The notes beneath the pieces were generated by a model. That model had not been told where the DNA came from. It saw only the letters and a program-made list of their open reading frames with translations, and made no database searches. From Paenibacillus koleovorans NBRC 103111 (GTDB lineage: Bacteria > Bacillota > Bacilli > Paenibacillales > NBRC-103111): 64,000 nt of DNA. Position numbers and translations under genes: made by a program. The DNA lies in NCBI RefSeq assembly GCF_004000845.1, contig NZ_BIMA01000002.1:1-64000 (forward strand), in the 5' to 3' direction. Positions 26,670-35,848 of this stretch are shown one piece after another (position 1 is the stretch's first letter; the number at the start of each line of letters is the position of its first letter).

Positions 26670-27749
26670 ATGAACGTTATCAAGCTGAAAGACCGGCAGG
26701 AGCTGGACAAGAAGGTGCCTTCCATGCCGTGGTACGTCGAGAAATTTATCAATTACAAGCTGCCCGACCTCTCTCCTTCCTCCCTTCTGGAATATGTGCG
26801 CGACTACGAAACGTTTTTCTCCTGGCTGCTGGCCGAAGGGTTAAGCGACGCCCAGGCGATTCGCGCCATACCGATCGAGGTGCTGGAGCGGCTCCGGATG
26901 GACGAGATCGATCACTATAAGATGTTCCTCGCCACGCGCAAAGAGCAAGCCAACTCGAGAACGACGATTTCACGGAAGCTCTCTTCGTTGCGGTCCCTCT
27001 TCCACTACTTGAGTCAAATCGCCGAGGATGAGAATTATTATCCGCTGCTCAAGCGCAACATTATGGCGAAGGTGGAAATCAAACGCACGCACAAGCCGAA
27101 GGATACAGCCGCCAAACTCGAGGGCAAGCTGTTGCAGGAAGCTGAGATTCTGGAGTTTATCGAATATGTGAAACAAGGCTACCCAGGCGCCGTCGCGAAC
27201 AATAAGCAAGCTGCTTATTCCTATGAACGCAATCGGGTTCGGGATATTTGTATCATCAGTCTCATCCTGAACTCGGGGCTACGGGTGTCGGAGCTGGTCA
27301 ATTTGAACGTGGACGATCTGGATTTGAAAAAAAAGCTGGTGCATGTGTACCGAAAAGGGAAAAACGACGAGACGTTCAAAACGCCTGTGTACTTCCGCCA
27401 GGATGCGATAGAGGAGCTGCAAGCCTATCTGGAGCTAAGAGCGTTGCGCTACACCCCGGAGAAACGTGAAAAAGCCTTGTTCCTGGCCGTAGCGAACGGC
27501 TCGAAGCAAGGCAAACGAATGACGAAACGCGCCATCCAGGAGCTTGTAATCAAGTACGCAAAGTATTTCGGCAAGCCGTTCCTGTCCGTCCACAAGCTGC
27601 GCCACTCGTTCGCGACCGACTATTACTTGCGGAACGACTTGTACAAAACCCAGGAGCAGCTCGGCCACGCCTCGCCGGAGACGACGCAAATCTATGCGCA
27701 TCTGACGGACAAGACGATGGCCGAAGCAATTGACAAGCGCGGGGAGTGA
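26670..27749 (+). CDS. xerS: Tyrosine recombinase, XerS type
   Basis: 359 aa from ATG 26670 (TTGGAGG at 26651). The N-terminal core-binding domain spans residues 15-140; catalytic residues are Arg in NSGLRVSELV, Lys in VYRKGKNDET, HKLRHSF (His-x-x-Arg), His in LGHASPETT and the nucleophile Tyr in QIYAHL. The longer N-terminus (MNVIKLKDRQELDKK and SMPWYVEKFINYK) is that of XerS, the one-protein chromosome dimer resolvase of streptococci and lactococci, also annotated in Paenibacillaceae. It is not beside phage genes. No dif-like site was recognised nearby. Confidence 0.9.
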   Translation: MNVIKLKDRQELDKKVPSMPWYVEKFINYKLPDLSPSSLLEYVRDYETFFSWLLAEGLSDAQAIRAIPIEVLERLRMDEIDHYKMFLATRKEQANSRTTISRKLSSLRSLFHYLSQIAEDENYYPLLKRNIMAKVEIKRTHKPKDTAAKLEGKLLQEAEILEFIEYVKQGYPGAVANNKQAAYSYERNRVRDICIISLILNSGLRVSELVNLNVDDLDLKKKLVHVYRKGKNDETFKTPVYFRQDAIEELQAYLELRALRYTPEKREKALFLAVANGSKQGKRMTKRAIQELVIKYAKYFGKPFLSVHKLRHSFATDYYLRNDLYKTQEQLGHASPETTQIYAHLTDKTMAEAIDKRGE

Positions 27750-27774
27750 GCGTGTGAGCTGACTCGCGTGTCGG

Positions 27775-29106
27775 TTAACCTTCCAGCAGCAGCGACTCCG
27801 GATCCTCCAGCAGCTGCTTGAGCGTGACGAGGAACCGCACCGCTTCCGCACCGTCGACGATTCGATGGTCATAAGAGAGCGCCACGTACATCATTTGGCG
27901 GTTCTCCATACGTTCCGCGTCGATCGCGACTGGCCGCAGTTGAATTTTGTGCATCCCGAGGATGCCGACCTGCGGCGCGTTCAAGATCGGTGTCGACAAG
28001 AGCGAGCCGAATACGCCGCCGTTCGTAATCGTGAACGTGCCGCCTTGCAGATCGGCGAGCCCAAGCGAATTCGAGCGCGCTTTCTCGGCGAGCTCGGCGA
28101 TCCGCTTCTCGATGCCGGCGAAGCTCAGCCGGTCCGCGTCGCGCACGACCGGTACGACGAGCCCTTCCTTGGCGGAGACGGCGATGCCGATGTCGTAGTA
28201 GTTTTTCACGACGATCTCGTCCCCTTGGATTTCCGCGTTAAGCAGCGGGAATGCTTTCAAGGCGCCGATGACGGCCTTCGTGAAGAACGACATGAAGCCC
28301 AGGCCGATGTCGTGTTTCTCGAGGAACGACTGCTTGCGTCGTTTGCGGATGTCGAGAATCGCGGTCATGTCGATCTCGTTGAAGGTTGTCAGCATCGCCG
28401 CCGTGCGCTGCGCCTCGACGAGGCGCGTGGCGATCGTTTGGCGGCGGCGGGTCATTTTGCGCCGCTCCTCCGGCTTGCCGGATGGAGCGACTATTGGTGC
28501 GGCGGCGGCAGGCGTTGCTGCAGCCGCGCGGGGTTGGGCCGGCGGCGGCGCGATGGACGGCGCCGCGAAGGTGTTGATCTCGCCCTGGCGGATGCGACCC
28601 ATCGGGTCGTTCGGCTGCACGGCGGCCAGGTCGATGCCTTTCTCCCGAGCGAGCTTGCGAGCGCCGGGAGAGGCCAGCACGCTGCCGCCGGCAGTGGCGG
28701 CGGCAGCCGCGGCCGGAGCTGACGGCGCAGGAGGCGCGTCGCTCGGCGGCTCCGGCTGTATCGCCTCACTTGCCGTGGCGGAGTTGCCGGCCGCTACTGC
28801 AGTGCCGTTGGCCGACGTAGCCGGGCTCGCCGCACCGCCGGCGTTAGCGCCGGCCTCAGCTACAGCTACAGCTCCTGCGCCGATTCGGCCGATCGTTTCA
28901 CCTACTTGCACGGTGTCGCCTTCCTGGCGCAGGATTTGATCAATCGTCCCCGCTACCTCGGCGTTGATCTCTATGTTCACTTTATCCGTCTCCAGTTCTG
29001 CGAGCATGGCCCCTACTTGAACGGAGTCGCCTTCCTTCACCAGCCACTTCGTGATCGTGCCTTCGACGATCGATTCGCCCATCTCGGGTACTCGAATGTC
29101 ACTCAT
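27775..29106 (-). CDS. odhB: 2-oxoglutarate dehydrogenase E2, dihydrolipoyl succinyltransferase
   Basis: 443 aa from ATG 29106. Lipoyl domain at residues 1-78 with lipoate Lys in [11 protein letters not shown]; an Ala/Pro-rich linker; the E3-binding domain [18 protein letters not shown] near 160; a second Ala/Pro linker near 190-215; then the catalytic acyltransferase core to the end, with active-site [12 protein letters not shown]. The start overlaps the end of odhA by 8 bp, so the pair is translationally coupled. Citric acid cycle enzyme, cytoplasmic multienzyme core. Confidence 0.96.
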   Translation of the reverse strand: MSDIRVPEMGESIVEGTITKWLVKEGDSVQVGAMLAELETDKVNIEINAEVAGTIDQILRQEGDTVQVGETIGRIGAGAVAVAEAGANAGGAASPATSANGTAVAAGNSATASEAIQPEPPSDAPPAPSAPAAAAAATAGGSVLASPGARKLAREKGIDLAAVQPNDPMGRIRQGEINTFAAPSIAPPPAQPRAAAATPAAAAPIVAPSGKPEERRKMTRRRQTIATRLVEAQRTAAMLTTFNEIDMTAILDIRKRRKQSFLEKHDIGLGFMSFFTKAVIGALKAFPLLNAEIQGDEIVVKNYYDIGIAVSAKEGLVVPVVRDADRLSFAGIEKRIAELAEKARSNSLGLADLQGGTFTITNGGVFGSLLSTPILNAPQVGILGMHKIQLRPVAIDAERMENRQMMYVALSYDHRIVDGAEAVRFLVTLKQLLEDPESLLLEG

Positions 29107-32026
29107 GGTCGTGATCCCCCTTCTCCTTCTCAATCGTCATTCCGTCGCTACGGCTCAATGCAGTTGTAACGATCCGCTTCTGCTCCGCATTATGCACATG
29201 CTGGAAGCCGCTGGCCGGGCTCGACCGTTTCGGACGGCCGACGTACCGCACTTCCACATGCTCGCCGACCCGGGAGAGTATACGAGGCTCGACATAGTTC
29301 CACGCCCCCATGTTCTGAGGCTCTTCTTGAACCCAGTACACTTCCTTCAAGTTCGGGAATCGGCTGATCAGCCGTTCGATATCGCTTTTCGGGAACGGGT
29401 ACAACTGCTCTATCCGAGCGATATGCAGCCAGCTCCAATCCGGCTTGTCCGCGGATTCGTCCAGCGCAGTCGCCAGATCGATCGCCACTTTGCCCGTGCA
29501 CAGCACCAACCGTTCCACTAGCTCCGGCTCATCGCCAAGCCCTGGCTGCTCCAGCACCATCTGAAATACGCCCTCGCTCAGCTCAACCGGGTCGGACGCT
29601 ACATAGGCGTTGCGGATCAAGCTCTTCGGCGACATGACAATCAGCGGGCGCAGTTCTTCCCCCGGAGGGATCGCTGCCTGACGGCGCAGCAGATGAAAGT
29701 ACTGTGCCGCCGACGTCAAGTTGGCGATCGTCATGTTGTCCTCGGCAGCCAAGGTGAGGAATCGTTCCAGCCTGGCGCTGGAGTGCTCCGGTCCTTGTCC
29801 CTCATAACCGTGAGGGAGCAGCATGACGACACCCGAATGCTGCTGCCATTTGCCGCGTCCCGCCGAGATGAACTGATCGATGATGACTTGCGCCGCGTTG
29901 GCGAAATCGCCGTACTGCGCTTCCCAGATGACGAGCGTCTCCGGGGCGTACACATTATAGCCGTAGTCGAAGCCTAGCACGGACGCCTCAGCAAGGGGGC
30001 TGTTATAGATCGCGAACGAAGCTCGCGCTTCCGGAAGGGTGTGCAGCGGACAGAAGCCTTCGCCCGTCACCGCATCGTGCAGCACTAGATTCCGGTGAGC
30101 GAACGTCGCTCGTTCGGTGTCCTGCCCGCTAAGCCGGATCGGCTTGCCGTCCGCCAGAATCGTTGCGAACGCCAGCGTCTCCGCCAAGCCCCAATCCACC
30201 TTGCCGCCCGGCTGCAGCGCTTCGGCCCGTCGCTTTAAGATGCGCTCAAGCTTGTTGTAGATGGTGAACGGTTCCGGCCATTTCAACAAATTGGCGTTGA
30301 TCGTCTGAAGCCGATCGAGCGGTACGGACGTGACATGCTCCTCCATCGGACTTCTTCTAGCTCCAGCCTTTTCCTCCGTATGCGGTTGATGCTCCTTTTT
30401 CTCGTCCTCCTTGACCGTATCCAGGGCACTTTGCAGAACTGCAAGATTGTCATTCCGCATCGTTTGTAGCCGATCCGCCGTTACAAGCCCTTTACCCTGA
30501 AGCGAATCGGCATAAAGCGTTGCGACACGAGGGTGTTTGTTAATCGTCATATATTGAAGCGGCTGGGTCGTTCCCGGATCATCCGTCTCGTTGTGGCCGA
30601 ATCGCCGGTAGCCGATCAGATCGATCAAGAAGTCTTTGCGGAAACGGGTCCGGTACTCGCAAGCGATTCGAACGGCGGCAATACAGGCTTCAGGATCGTC
30701 GGCATTAACATGGACGATCGGGATTTCGTATCCTTTCGCCAAATCACTTGCATAATGCGTGGAACGCGAATCGTCGCTGTCGGTCGTAAAGCCGATCCGA
30801 TTGTTCACGATGATGTGGATCGTCCCTCCGCTCTCATAGCCGATCAGCTTCTTGAAGTTCAACGTTTCGGCGACGATGCCCTCTCCGGCAAAAGCGGCGT
30901 CGCCATGCATCAGCACAGCCGCTGCGCTGCCGAAATCCGCCTTCGGATAACCTGCCTTCGTGCGGTCGTCCTGGGCTGCGCGGGCGAAGCCTTGCACAAC
31001 CGGGTTCACGTACTCCAGGTGGCTAGGGTTGTTCGCCAGCGTCAATCTCGTCTCTACTGTCTCTCCCGATTTGACCGAACGATGCGCCCCCAAATGGTAT
31101 TTCACGTCGCCTGTCCACCCGAAGTTGATGCCGAGCGAACCTTCGGACGGAAACAAATCTTTATTAGGCGCGTGGTGGAACTCGGAGAAAATATGGCTGT
31201 ACGGCTTGCCCAGCACATGCGCGAGCACGTTGAGCCGCCCCCGATGGGCCATCCCCATCAGAATGTTGTTGGCGCCGTCATGCGCCAGCTCACGGACGAT
31301 CTCGTCCAGCATCGGCACGAGCATATCCGTTCCTTCGATGGAGAAGCGCTTTTGCCCGACGAAAGCCCGCTGCAAAAACGTCTCGAACTGCTCGACCTCG
31401 ATCAGTCGATTCAGCAAGACAGTGCGCTCCTTCGTCTGCAGCGGCTTCGCCGCCATCCCCGACTCGACTTGACGAAGCAGCCACAACCGCTCGTCCTCCG
31501 CATGGATATGCGCGAACTCGAAGCCGATCGATTGCGTATAAATGTCGCGCAGCCTGCCGATCACCTCCCACCCGTTGCGAACCGTTTCCGGCGCCTCCTC
31601 CCAGATGAGGGAGGCCGGGATCGCCTTCAAGTCGGCTTCGCTGAGCCTATACATCTCGGGCTCCATGTAGCGGGAATCCGTCGAGACAGAGATGCCAAGC
31701 GTATCGGTTCGTGCGGCCAAGTGGCCGTAAGTTCTGATATTACGGACGAGCTTGCCGGCGTCTACGATTTTTTTCAAATAGACGGGGTCGTTCGCTTGTG
31801 GACCTGTCGACAGGATAGTCGTCTCGGGAGCCCCTCCCTTCCTTTCCGGAAGAGAGAAGGCAGTAGGGACACTCGGCGGCCCCCATTGCTCGAACAGCTC
31901 GCGGAACGCGGCATCGACCGTTTCCGGCTGCTCGAGGTAGCGGTCATACATATCCAGGACATAGCCCAGATTCGGTCCATAATAATGCTGCCAGGGAGAA
32001 GAAATGGACGACTGTTCAGTCGGCAT
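29099..32026 (-). CDS. odhA: 2-oxoglutarate dehydrogenase E1 component
   Basis: 975 aa, slightly longer than the usual 930-950. The thiamine-diphosphate module is visible in [18 protein letters not shown] near 250 and [17 protein letters not shown] near 375; the second half has the transketolase-like pyrimidine domain with [28 protein letters not shown]. Residues 540-570 form a charged linker ([17 protein letters not shown]) that accounts for part of the extra length. Ribosome site CGGAGGT. Oxidatively decarboxylates 2-oxoglutarate and passes the succinyl group to OdhB. Confidence 0.96.
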   Translation of the reverse strand: MPTEQSSISSPWQHYYGPNLGYVLDMYDRYLEQPETVDAAFRELFEQWGPPSVPTAFSLPERKGGAPETTILSTGPQANDPVYLKKIVDAGKLVRNIRTYGHLAARTDTLGISVSTDSRYMEPEMYRLSEADLKAIPASLIWEEAPETVRNGWEVIGRLRDIYTQSIGFEFAHIHAEDERLWLLRQVESGMAAKPLQTKERTVLLNRLIEVEQFETFLQRAFVGQKRFSIEGTDMLVPMLDEIVRELAHDGANNILMGMAHRGRLNVLAHVLGKPYSHIFSEFHHAPNKDLFPSEGSLGINFGWTGDVKYHLGAHRSVKSGETVETRLTLANNPSHLEYVNPVVQGFARAAQDDRTKAGYPKADFGSAAAVLMHGDAAFAGEGIVAETLNFKKLIGYESGGTIHIIVNNRIGFTTDSDDSRSTHYASDLAKGYEIPIVHVNADDPEACIAAVRIACEYRTRFRKDFLIDLIGYRRFGHNETDDPGTTQPLQYMTINKHPRVATLYADSLQGKGLVTADRLQTMRNDNLAVLQSALDTVKEDEKKEHQPHTEEKAGARRSPMEEHVTSVPLDRLQTINANLLKWPEPFTIYNKLERILKRRAEALQPGGKVDWGLAETLAFATILADGKPIRLSGQDTERATFAHRNLVLHDAVTGEGFCPLHTLPEARASFAIYNSPLAEASVLGFDYGYNVYAPETLVIWEAQYGDFANAAQVIIDQFISAGRGKWQQHSGVVMLLPHGYEGQGPEHSSARLERFLTLAAEDNMTIANLTSAAQYFHLLRRQAAIPPGEELRPLIVMSPKSLIRNAYVASDPVELSEGVFQMVLEQPGLGDEPELVERLVLCTGKVAIDLATALDESADKPDWSWLHIARIEQLYPFPKSDIERLISRFPNLKEVYWVQEEPQNMGAWNYVEPRILSRVGEHVEVRYVGRPKRSSPASGFQHVHNAEQKRIVTTALSRSDGMTIEKEKGDHDHE

Positions 32027-32152
32027 GAAACATACCTCCGAATCGTTCTGTATAATAATAGGAGCTTATCAGTTACTTACCCTTTCCATCCTTAGCCATC
32101 CCAATGCGCGCCGAGGAAAAATAGGGTTCTTGCTCCCATATTACCCCAATCA

Positions 32153-32207
32153 ATCGTTCTCGAATAATATTTGTTTCGTAATGGAATGATCTATTTTCGA
32201 GAACGAT
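32153..32207. repeat. 12-bp inverted repeat upstream of odhA
   Basis: ATCGTTCTCGAA (32153-32164) and TTCGAGAACGAT (32196-32207) match perfectly across 31 bp, about 130 bp upstream of the odhA ATG. It could be two half-sites of a regulator or a weak hairpin. No regulator is recognised. Confidence 0.45.
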
Positions 32208-32321
32208 AAGACGCAAACAACCGTTTCGCCGCAACAGTGCCGGAACGGCGAACTAGCGTTATGCGGGAGACTGTCGATTAATTGGTAAATCAAGGCGCCA
32301 AACGATACTCAACGACTAATG

Positions 32322-32347
32322 ACCTGACCGGGAACTTCCGGTCAGGT
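32322..32347. other. Strong 10-bp hairpin
   Basis: ACCTGACCGG (32322-32331) pairs perfectly with CCGGTCAGGT (32338-32347) across a six-base loop. On the plus strand it is followed by TATTCTTATG, a poor T-run. On the minus strand it reads ACCTGACCGGAAG, the same as one arm of the terminator at 7060, so both may descend from one terminator-like element. No gene reads into it now. Confidence 0.5.
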
Positions 32348-32561
32348 TATTCTTATGCTCGGCAGGCTGACGATGAGATCTGATGGTTACTTGGAGTTCC
32401 CTACCGCGTTGTGCATTTTGCGTAACTCTCAGCTCAAACCTTTGCGTTAGCAGCACACCCTCCCGTTCCCGACCAAGTAACCTTGCCTTTCTAGTCCGGT
32501 CTGAACCAAACTTCGCTCCGTATGAACCATTTTTCGCAAGCCTGCTCCGAAATTCCCCAAC

Positions 32562-32621
32562 TATGAACTCAAGTACATAACTCGAGAAGCCAGCTTCCCG
32601 AGTTATGTACTTAGGTTCATA
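32562..32621. repeat. Long imperfect palindrome, 29-bp arms
   Basis: The arms 32562-32590 and 32593-32621 match at 26 of 29 positions with only two bases between them. The arms begin TATGAAC and end AGAAGC (left arm). Such a near-perfect cruciform can be a miniature repeat, a protein site or a transcribed hairpin. There is no T-run and no flanking gene. Confidence 0.75.
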
Positions 32622-32765
32622 GAACGCCCTGCTGCACGCTGGAGTCGGAAATCGGTTCACAGCCTCTGAACCTGGATTCATAAGGGCCGCTCCGGTTGGG
32701 GCGAGATATAGTTTGACTTGATTGCGGAGTGGTCGGTTGGGTAGGGAAAGCGCTCCGCGTTCGGA

Positions 32766-32991
32766 TCAGATGTACAACCATTCTACATCTGAAGCTCAAA
32801 ATGCCCCCAATTCGGCTGCAGTTGTAGAGGATTTGTACAACTGCACCCAAAAGCGGGCTGTTTTCGCAGTCCAAGTATAATAAATAGACATCTGAATCGC
32901 TTAAATCAGTGTCAGCTGTACAAATCTTGTACATCTGAGTCCTGAGAAAGCCAATTTCGGTTCCTAGTTGTACAAATCTTCTACACCTAGG
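32766..32991. repeat. Array of four related hairpins with TGTA/TACA core
   Basis: Hairpins at 32766-32792, 32818-32844, 32912-32938 and 32963-32991 share a core TGTA, nine-base loop, TACA. Loops are CAACCATTC, GAGGATTTG (the reverse complement is CAAATCCTC), CAAATCTTG and CAAATCTTC. The outer arms differ between copies (TCAGA, GCAGT, TCAGC, CCTAGT) but stay paired within each, with one mismatch in the last two. Starts are spaced 52, 94 and 51 bp, so one unit between the second and third may have decayed. Linkers also show weak similarity (CCAATTCGG, CCAATTTCGG). Confidence 0.75.
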
Positions 32992-33067
32992 AGGTGGGAC
33001 GCTCGCCCTGCGGGCGACGTAGGGAATGGTTCCCTGGAGAGCGGAGATTAGGGAATAGAGCAAGACC

Positions 33068-33212
33068 TTATCCCCAATCCTCAGCGCGCTCGATCTTGAC
33101 GGCGCACAGCTTGAACTCCGGCATCCGGCTCGTCGGGTCGAGCGCGTCGCTCGTGAGCTGATTCACCGACAGCTGCTCGCCCAGTGGAACGGCATGAACA
33201 CGGTCTCTCATT
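33068..33212 (-). pseudogene. Remnant of a molybdopterin oxidoreductase C-terminus (nitrate reductase-like)
   Basis: The minus strand translates to LSVNQLTSDALDPTSRMPEF and KLCAVKIE, then a stop at 33068. This is the C-terminal molybdopterin-dinucleotide-binding end of assimilatory nitrate reductases and formate dehydrogenases (pattern VNxLTxxxLDPxSxxPExKxCAV). The preceding VFMPFHW lies in another frame, so a base has been lost at about 33190. Nothing of the other 600-plus residues remains. Confidence 0.7.
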
Positions 33213-33419
33213 TTCGATGAGTCGATAGCCCGGGAGCTGATCCGCCTACTGTCTATGCTCGCAGCCGCCTTGGCTGTTCGCTTGCCCGGTAACGGCGCCG
33301 TAGCTGCAGCCCGCCCGGCCGATTTTCCCCGTCACCAGAGAAAGGTTAATGTAGTTAAGTGATTTCTCGACGCCGTTTACTTGCTACACCAACAGTTCCC
33401 GACTGCCGCCGCCGAAACC

Positions 33420-33595
33420 GACGCAGACGATGAAGCCGGGCTCATGACGAGCGCCCGACCGGCCGAAGCATACGACATTTTGCGGAAGCAGGCGATGAAT
33501 GAGCGCAAACGGATGGCCGATGTCGCCACCTCGATCGTCAAAGTGTATCAGCTGCTGCAAGAAGAAAACAAAGGGGCCGCAAACGATGATCGCTT
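33420..33595 (+). pseudogene. Remnant of an ANTAR-domain regulator (NasT-like)
   Basis: In the frame running through 33381-33638, GLMTSARPAEAYDILRKQAM and NERKRMADVATSIVKVYQLL match the RNA-binding ANTAR domain at the end of NasT/AmiR regulators. The receiver half is missing; the upstream sequence has no ribosome site and does not code for a related fold. ANTAR proteins act as antiterminators of nitrate assimilation operons, which fits the neighbouring reductase relic. Confidence 0.65.
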
Positions 33596-34120
33596 TGTTG
33601 AAGGAAGTGGGACGGGGAACGGGGAGCGCGGGATTTGACTTACGAGGAAGCGAGGTTTGCGGCGGACAGCATCTTGAACGGTACCGCGACTCCGGTGTAA
33701 ATCGGCGCCATTCTCGTCGCGGAACGAATTAAGATGGAATCGCCGGAGGAGATCCTGGCGTTCATCGATTCACTGAAGCCTCATCGGCGAAGCTATCCGA
33801 TGCCGGACAGCCTCGATTGCGCGGGACCTTATGACGGACGGCTCCGCTCCTTCTTCGCCACCTTGCCCTGCGCGTTCGTTCTATCGGCTTGCGACTTGCC
33901 GCCGCCGAGCAAAGCGGATTCCTCTTCGTTCCGACCGAGAGCTGGTGTCCTCCTCTTGGCGCTCTTCGCGAAACGAGACGCCAGCTTGGGCTTCGCACCG
34001 TGTACAACACCGTAGAGAAGCTGCTTCGTTTCGGCGAGTCGCCCTACATGGCTTGGATGTCTAAAAGCGATGGCGATACGGGCTGGCTGATCCTCCTTCA
34101 CACATCAACCCCCAGGCAGC
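33596..34120 (+). pseudogene. Broken TrpD-like (glycosyltransferase family 3) gene
   Basis: ATG 33596 opens MIALLKEVGRGTGS, then a frameshift near 33636 leads to DLTYEEARFAADSILNGTAT, an in-frame TAA at 33697 inside PVxIGAILVAERIKMESPEE, then DSLDCAGPYDGR in the same frame, and finally, after a deletion of about 30 codons and another frame change, SGFLFVPTESWCPPLGALRE and LRTVYNTVEKLL. These are consecutive blocks of anthranilate phosphoribosyltransferase-like proteins of the YbiB/TrpD2 type (about 340 aa). At least four lesions, so the gene is dead. Confidence 0.75.
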
Positions 34121-34124
34121 AATT

Positions 34125-34799
34125 CTACACGGAGCGTTTTTTCAACGCAGCCAATAGCGCCCATCGCCGCTCCGATTTGCGCTTATACTTCGGGAGGCTG
34201 CGGTAGATGTTCCCCGTCTCGCGGAACGCTTCCGCCGCCTCTTGTTTGCGTCCGAGCCGCTCGTACAAGACGCCGATCCGGAAGTAAGCCTCGCATGAGG
34301 AAGATTGCACGCTGCGGAATTGCTGCAGATCCTGTACCGCTTGCTCCGGCTTCGAAGTGGCGAACGCCTCGCCCAGCTTCAAGTATGGCTCCCCATATTT
34401 CAATCTGGGGTTACGCTCCAGACTGTCGCGGATCAGCTTCTCCCCTTCTGCCGTCTCTCCGAGCATTAGCTTGCACAAGCCCAGCTCATATCGAATTTCT
34501 GCGGAATCCTCCATGATCGGCAGCACTTGCTCCAACATCCCGTGCGCTTCGGCGAACTTCTTTTTCTCGATCAGCAGTCGAGCAGCCTCCACCTTGCTCC
34601 TGGAATCATGCGGATTAGCGGCTAATTCGTTTCTAAGCTGCGACAGTCGGCGATTTCGGCGGAACGGCTTCGTGAGACTCGGCGTCAGCCCGATAAATCG
34701 GCGATCGATCAAATACAACACGACCAACAAAACTAGCAGCGCAAGAAACGGATTGCCCAAAAAACGCCAGAGCAAAAAGAACACCAATATTTTCCCCAT
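34125..34799 (-). CDS. Membrane-anchored tetratricopeptide-repeat protein
   Basis: 224 aa. One hydrophobic N-terminal stretch (residues 3-31, WRFLGNPFLALLVLLVVLYL) then a basic loop and four helical TPR units from about residue 60 to 205 (for example AARLLIEKKKFAEAHGMLEQ and YLKLGEAFATSKPEQAVQDL). TPRs bind partner proteins; the anchor suggests a membrane scaffold role. No partner is evident. Downstream is the broken TrpD-like gene, convergent. Ribosome site GGAGGGGA before the ATG. Confidence 0.8.
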   Translation of the reverse strand: MGKILVFFLLWRFLGNPFLALLVLLVVLYLIDRRFIGLTPSLTKPFRRNRRLSQLRNELAANPHDSRSKVEAARLLIEKKKFAEAHGMLEQVLPIMEDSAEIRYELGLCKLMLGETAEGEKLIRDSLERNPRLKYGEPYLKLGEAFATSKPEQAVQDLQQFRSVQSSSCEAYFRIGVLYERLGRKQEAAEAFRETGNIYRSLPKYKRKSERRWALLAALKKRSV

Positions 34800-34863
34800 A
34801 GGTTCCCCTCCTGCTAATGGGTGCGATGCCGCTCCACTTTCAAGTAAGCCTTTTGAATAATTA

Positions 34864-35130
34864 TTAACGAGGTAAACTATTTAGTGAAGCCTGCACCAAT
34901 TGATCAAATGCTTCGTCATCTTCCTCCAGCCAATCTTCTACGGCTGTAATCTGCTCCTCGTTGCCGGATTCGTTCAGGAACAGAAGAGCATATTCCCACT
35001 CTTGCCCTTTTTTGCTGAACAAAGTAATCTCGTAGGGCTTGGCATGGGTTTCCACAGTGAAATGAACCCGTCCCAAATACCCTTCTCCCTTCGAATACGT
35101 CATTGCCGCTTGCACGATCGATAGCTTCAT
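34864..35130 (-). CDS. Conserved-looking small protein, function unknown
   Basis: 88 aa, acidic C-terminus (VEDWLEEDDEAFDQLV). The sequence suggests a single alpha/beta domain with two amphipathic strands (VHFTVETHAKPYEITLFSKK, EYALLFLNES). No family recognised. It starts 10 bp after the hydrolase gene with GAGGCG before the ATG, so it is the third gene of the pseudouridine synthase, hydrolase operon. Real gene likely because of the spacing and codon pattern. Confidence 0.7.
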   Translation of the reverse strand: MKLSIVQAAMTYSKGEGYLGRVHFTVETHAKPYEITLFSKKGQEWEYALLFLNESGNEEQITAVEDWLEEDDEAFDQLVQASLNSLPR

Positions 35131-35140
35131 CGCCTACGCC

Positions 35141-35848
35141 TCAATTCATTAATGTCATTAAATATTTCCAAACTGCATCCATCGTCCGTTCCAGATTCGT
35201 CTGCCCTGCCGAGCTCCTAAACCGCTCGCCGCTGCGAAAGTAGTCCGGATGTCCTCCCATCAACCGGAGCTCCTCAACTACGCTTGGTGCATGAAGCTGT
35301 GGATCCCATACCGGTATCCCCGATCTCAACCGGCGCCATCCGCCCCAATGGCCGATTCTCGTGACGGGATCTCTCGATTTACTTGTGGAATCAACCCCAT
35401 AGTAATAGGCGGTTGTCGCCTTCAAGTGCGGTGGAACGGCCAGCTTAGGCGCTCCGATCTGGATAATAATCGGCGGCCTGATTACCCTTCTGTTCAACAC
35501 CGCTGCCGTATGGATCGCAGCCAGAGCACCCGCACTATGGCCGATCAACACCAGCACACGATCCTGGTCCCCGGTTTGCTCTTGCCCTTCAAGCAGCTGA
35601 TCCGCCAGAGCTCGGCCTCGAACGGATGCCCCCGCATGAAGCGCACGGCGAGACATGTCTCGCCGTGCCTCCGCCACCTGGCGCCAGAGCGGGCGATTCC
35701 AATCTCCATACGGATGCAGCAATTGAACGCGAGTCTCCAGGCCAGCGTCGCGGAATCGAGCTTCTAGGACTTCCTTCAGCGGCAACATGAAGCTCCACTC
35801 TGTCGCCACGCCTGACAACAAAACGACCTCCACCCTGGACAAGCTCAT
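35141..35848 (-). CDS. Alpha/beta hydrolase family protein
   Basis: 235 aa. The nucleophile elbow GHSAGALAA is near residue 102, after strand RVLVLI; candidate acid Asp lies in the VDSTSKSRDPVTRIGH region and a late His in MGGHPDYF near 202. Early VVLLSGVATEWSFMLPL fits the oxyanion-hole strand of this fold. Substrate unknown; lipase or esterase-like. The ATG overlaps the stop of the pseudouridine synthase gene by 4 bp, so both are co-translated. Confidence 0.8.
   Translation of the reverse strand: MSLSRVEVVLLSGVATEWSFMLPLKEVLEARFRDAGLETRVQLLHPYGDWNRPLWRQVAEARRDMSRRALHAGASVRGRALADQLLEGQEQTGDQDRVLVLIGHSAGALAAIHTAAVLNRRVIRPPIIIQIGAPKLAVPPHLKATTAYYYGVDSTSKSRDPVTRIGHWGGWRRLRSGIPVWDPQLHAPSVVEELRLMGGHPDYFRSGERFRSSAGQTNLERTMDAVWKYLMTLMN

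Larger units (their letters stand above)
32208..33067. other. Gene-free region with several structured elements
   Basis: No believable gene: open frames are short, lack ribosome sites and are Arg/Ser-rich. The region contains a hairpin at 32322, a long palindrome at 32562 and an array of four related hairpins at 32766-32991, all listed separately. It lies between the odhA promoter side and the decayed nitrate genes, so part of it may be intergenic debris. Confidence 0.6.

Noticed and set aside
26670-27749. Tyrosine recombinase as evidence of a prophage or integrative element
   Set aside because: Matches XerS chromosome resolvase; no attachment repeats, excisionase or phage genes around it.
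30533-32095. 520-aa plus-strand frame antisense to odhA
   Set aside because: Shadow of odhA; Arg-rich and without motifs.
32316-33063. Minus-strand open frames of 121 and 148 aa in the gene-free region
   Set aside because: No ribosome site, low-complexity Arg/Ser-rich, and overlapping palindromes and hairpins.
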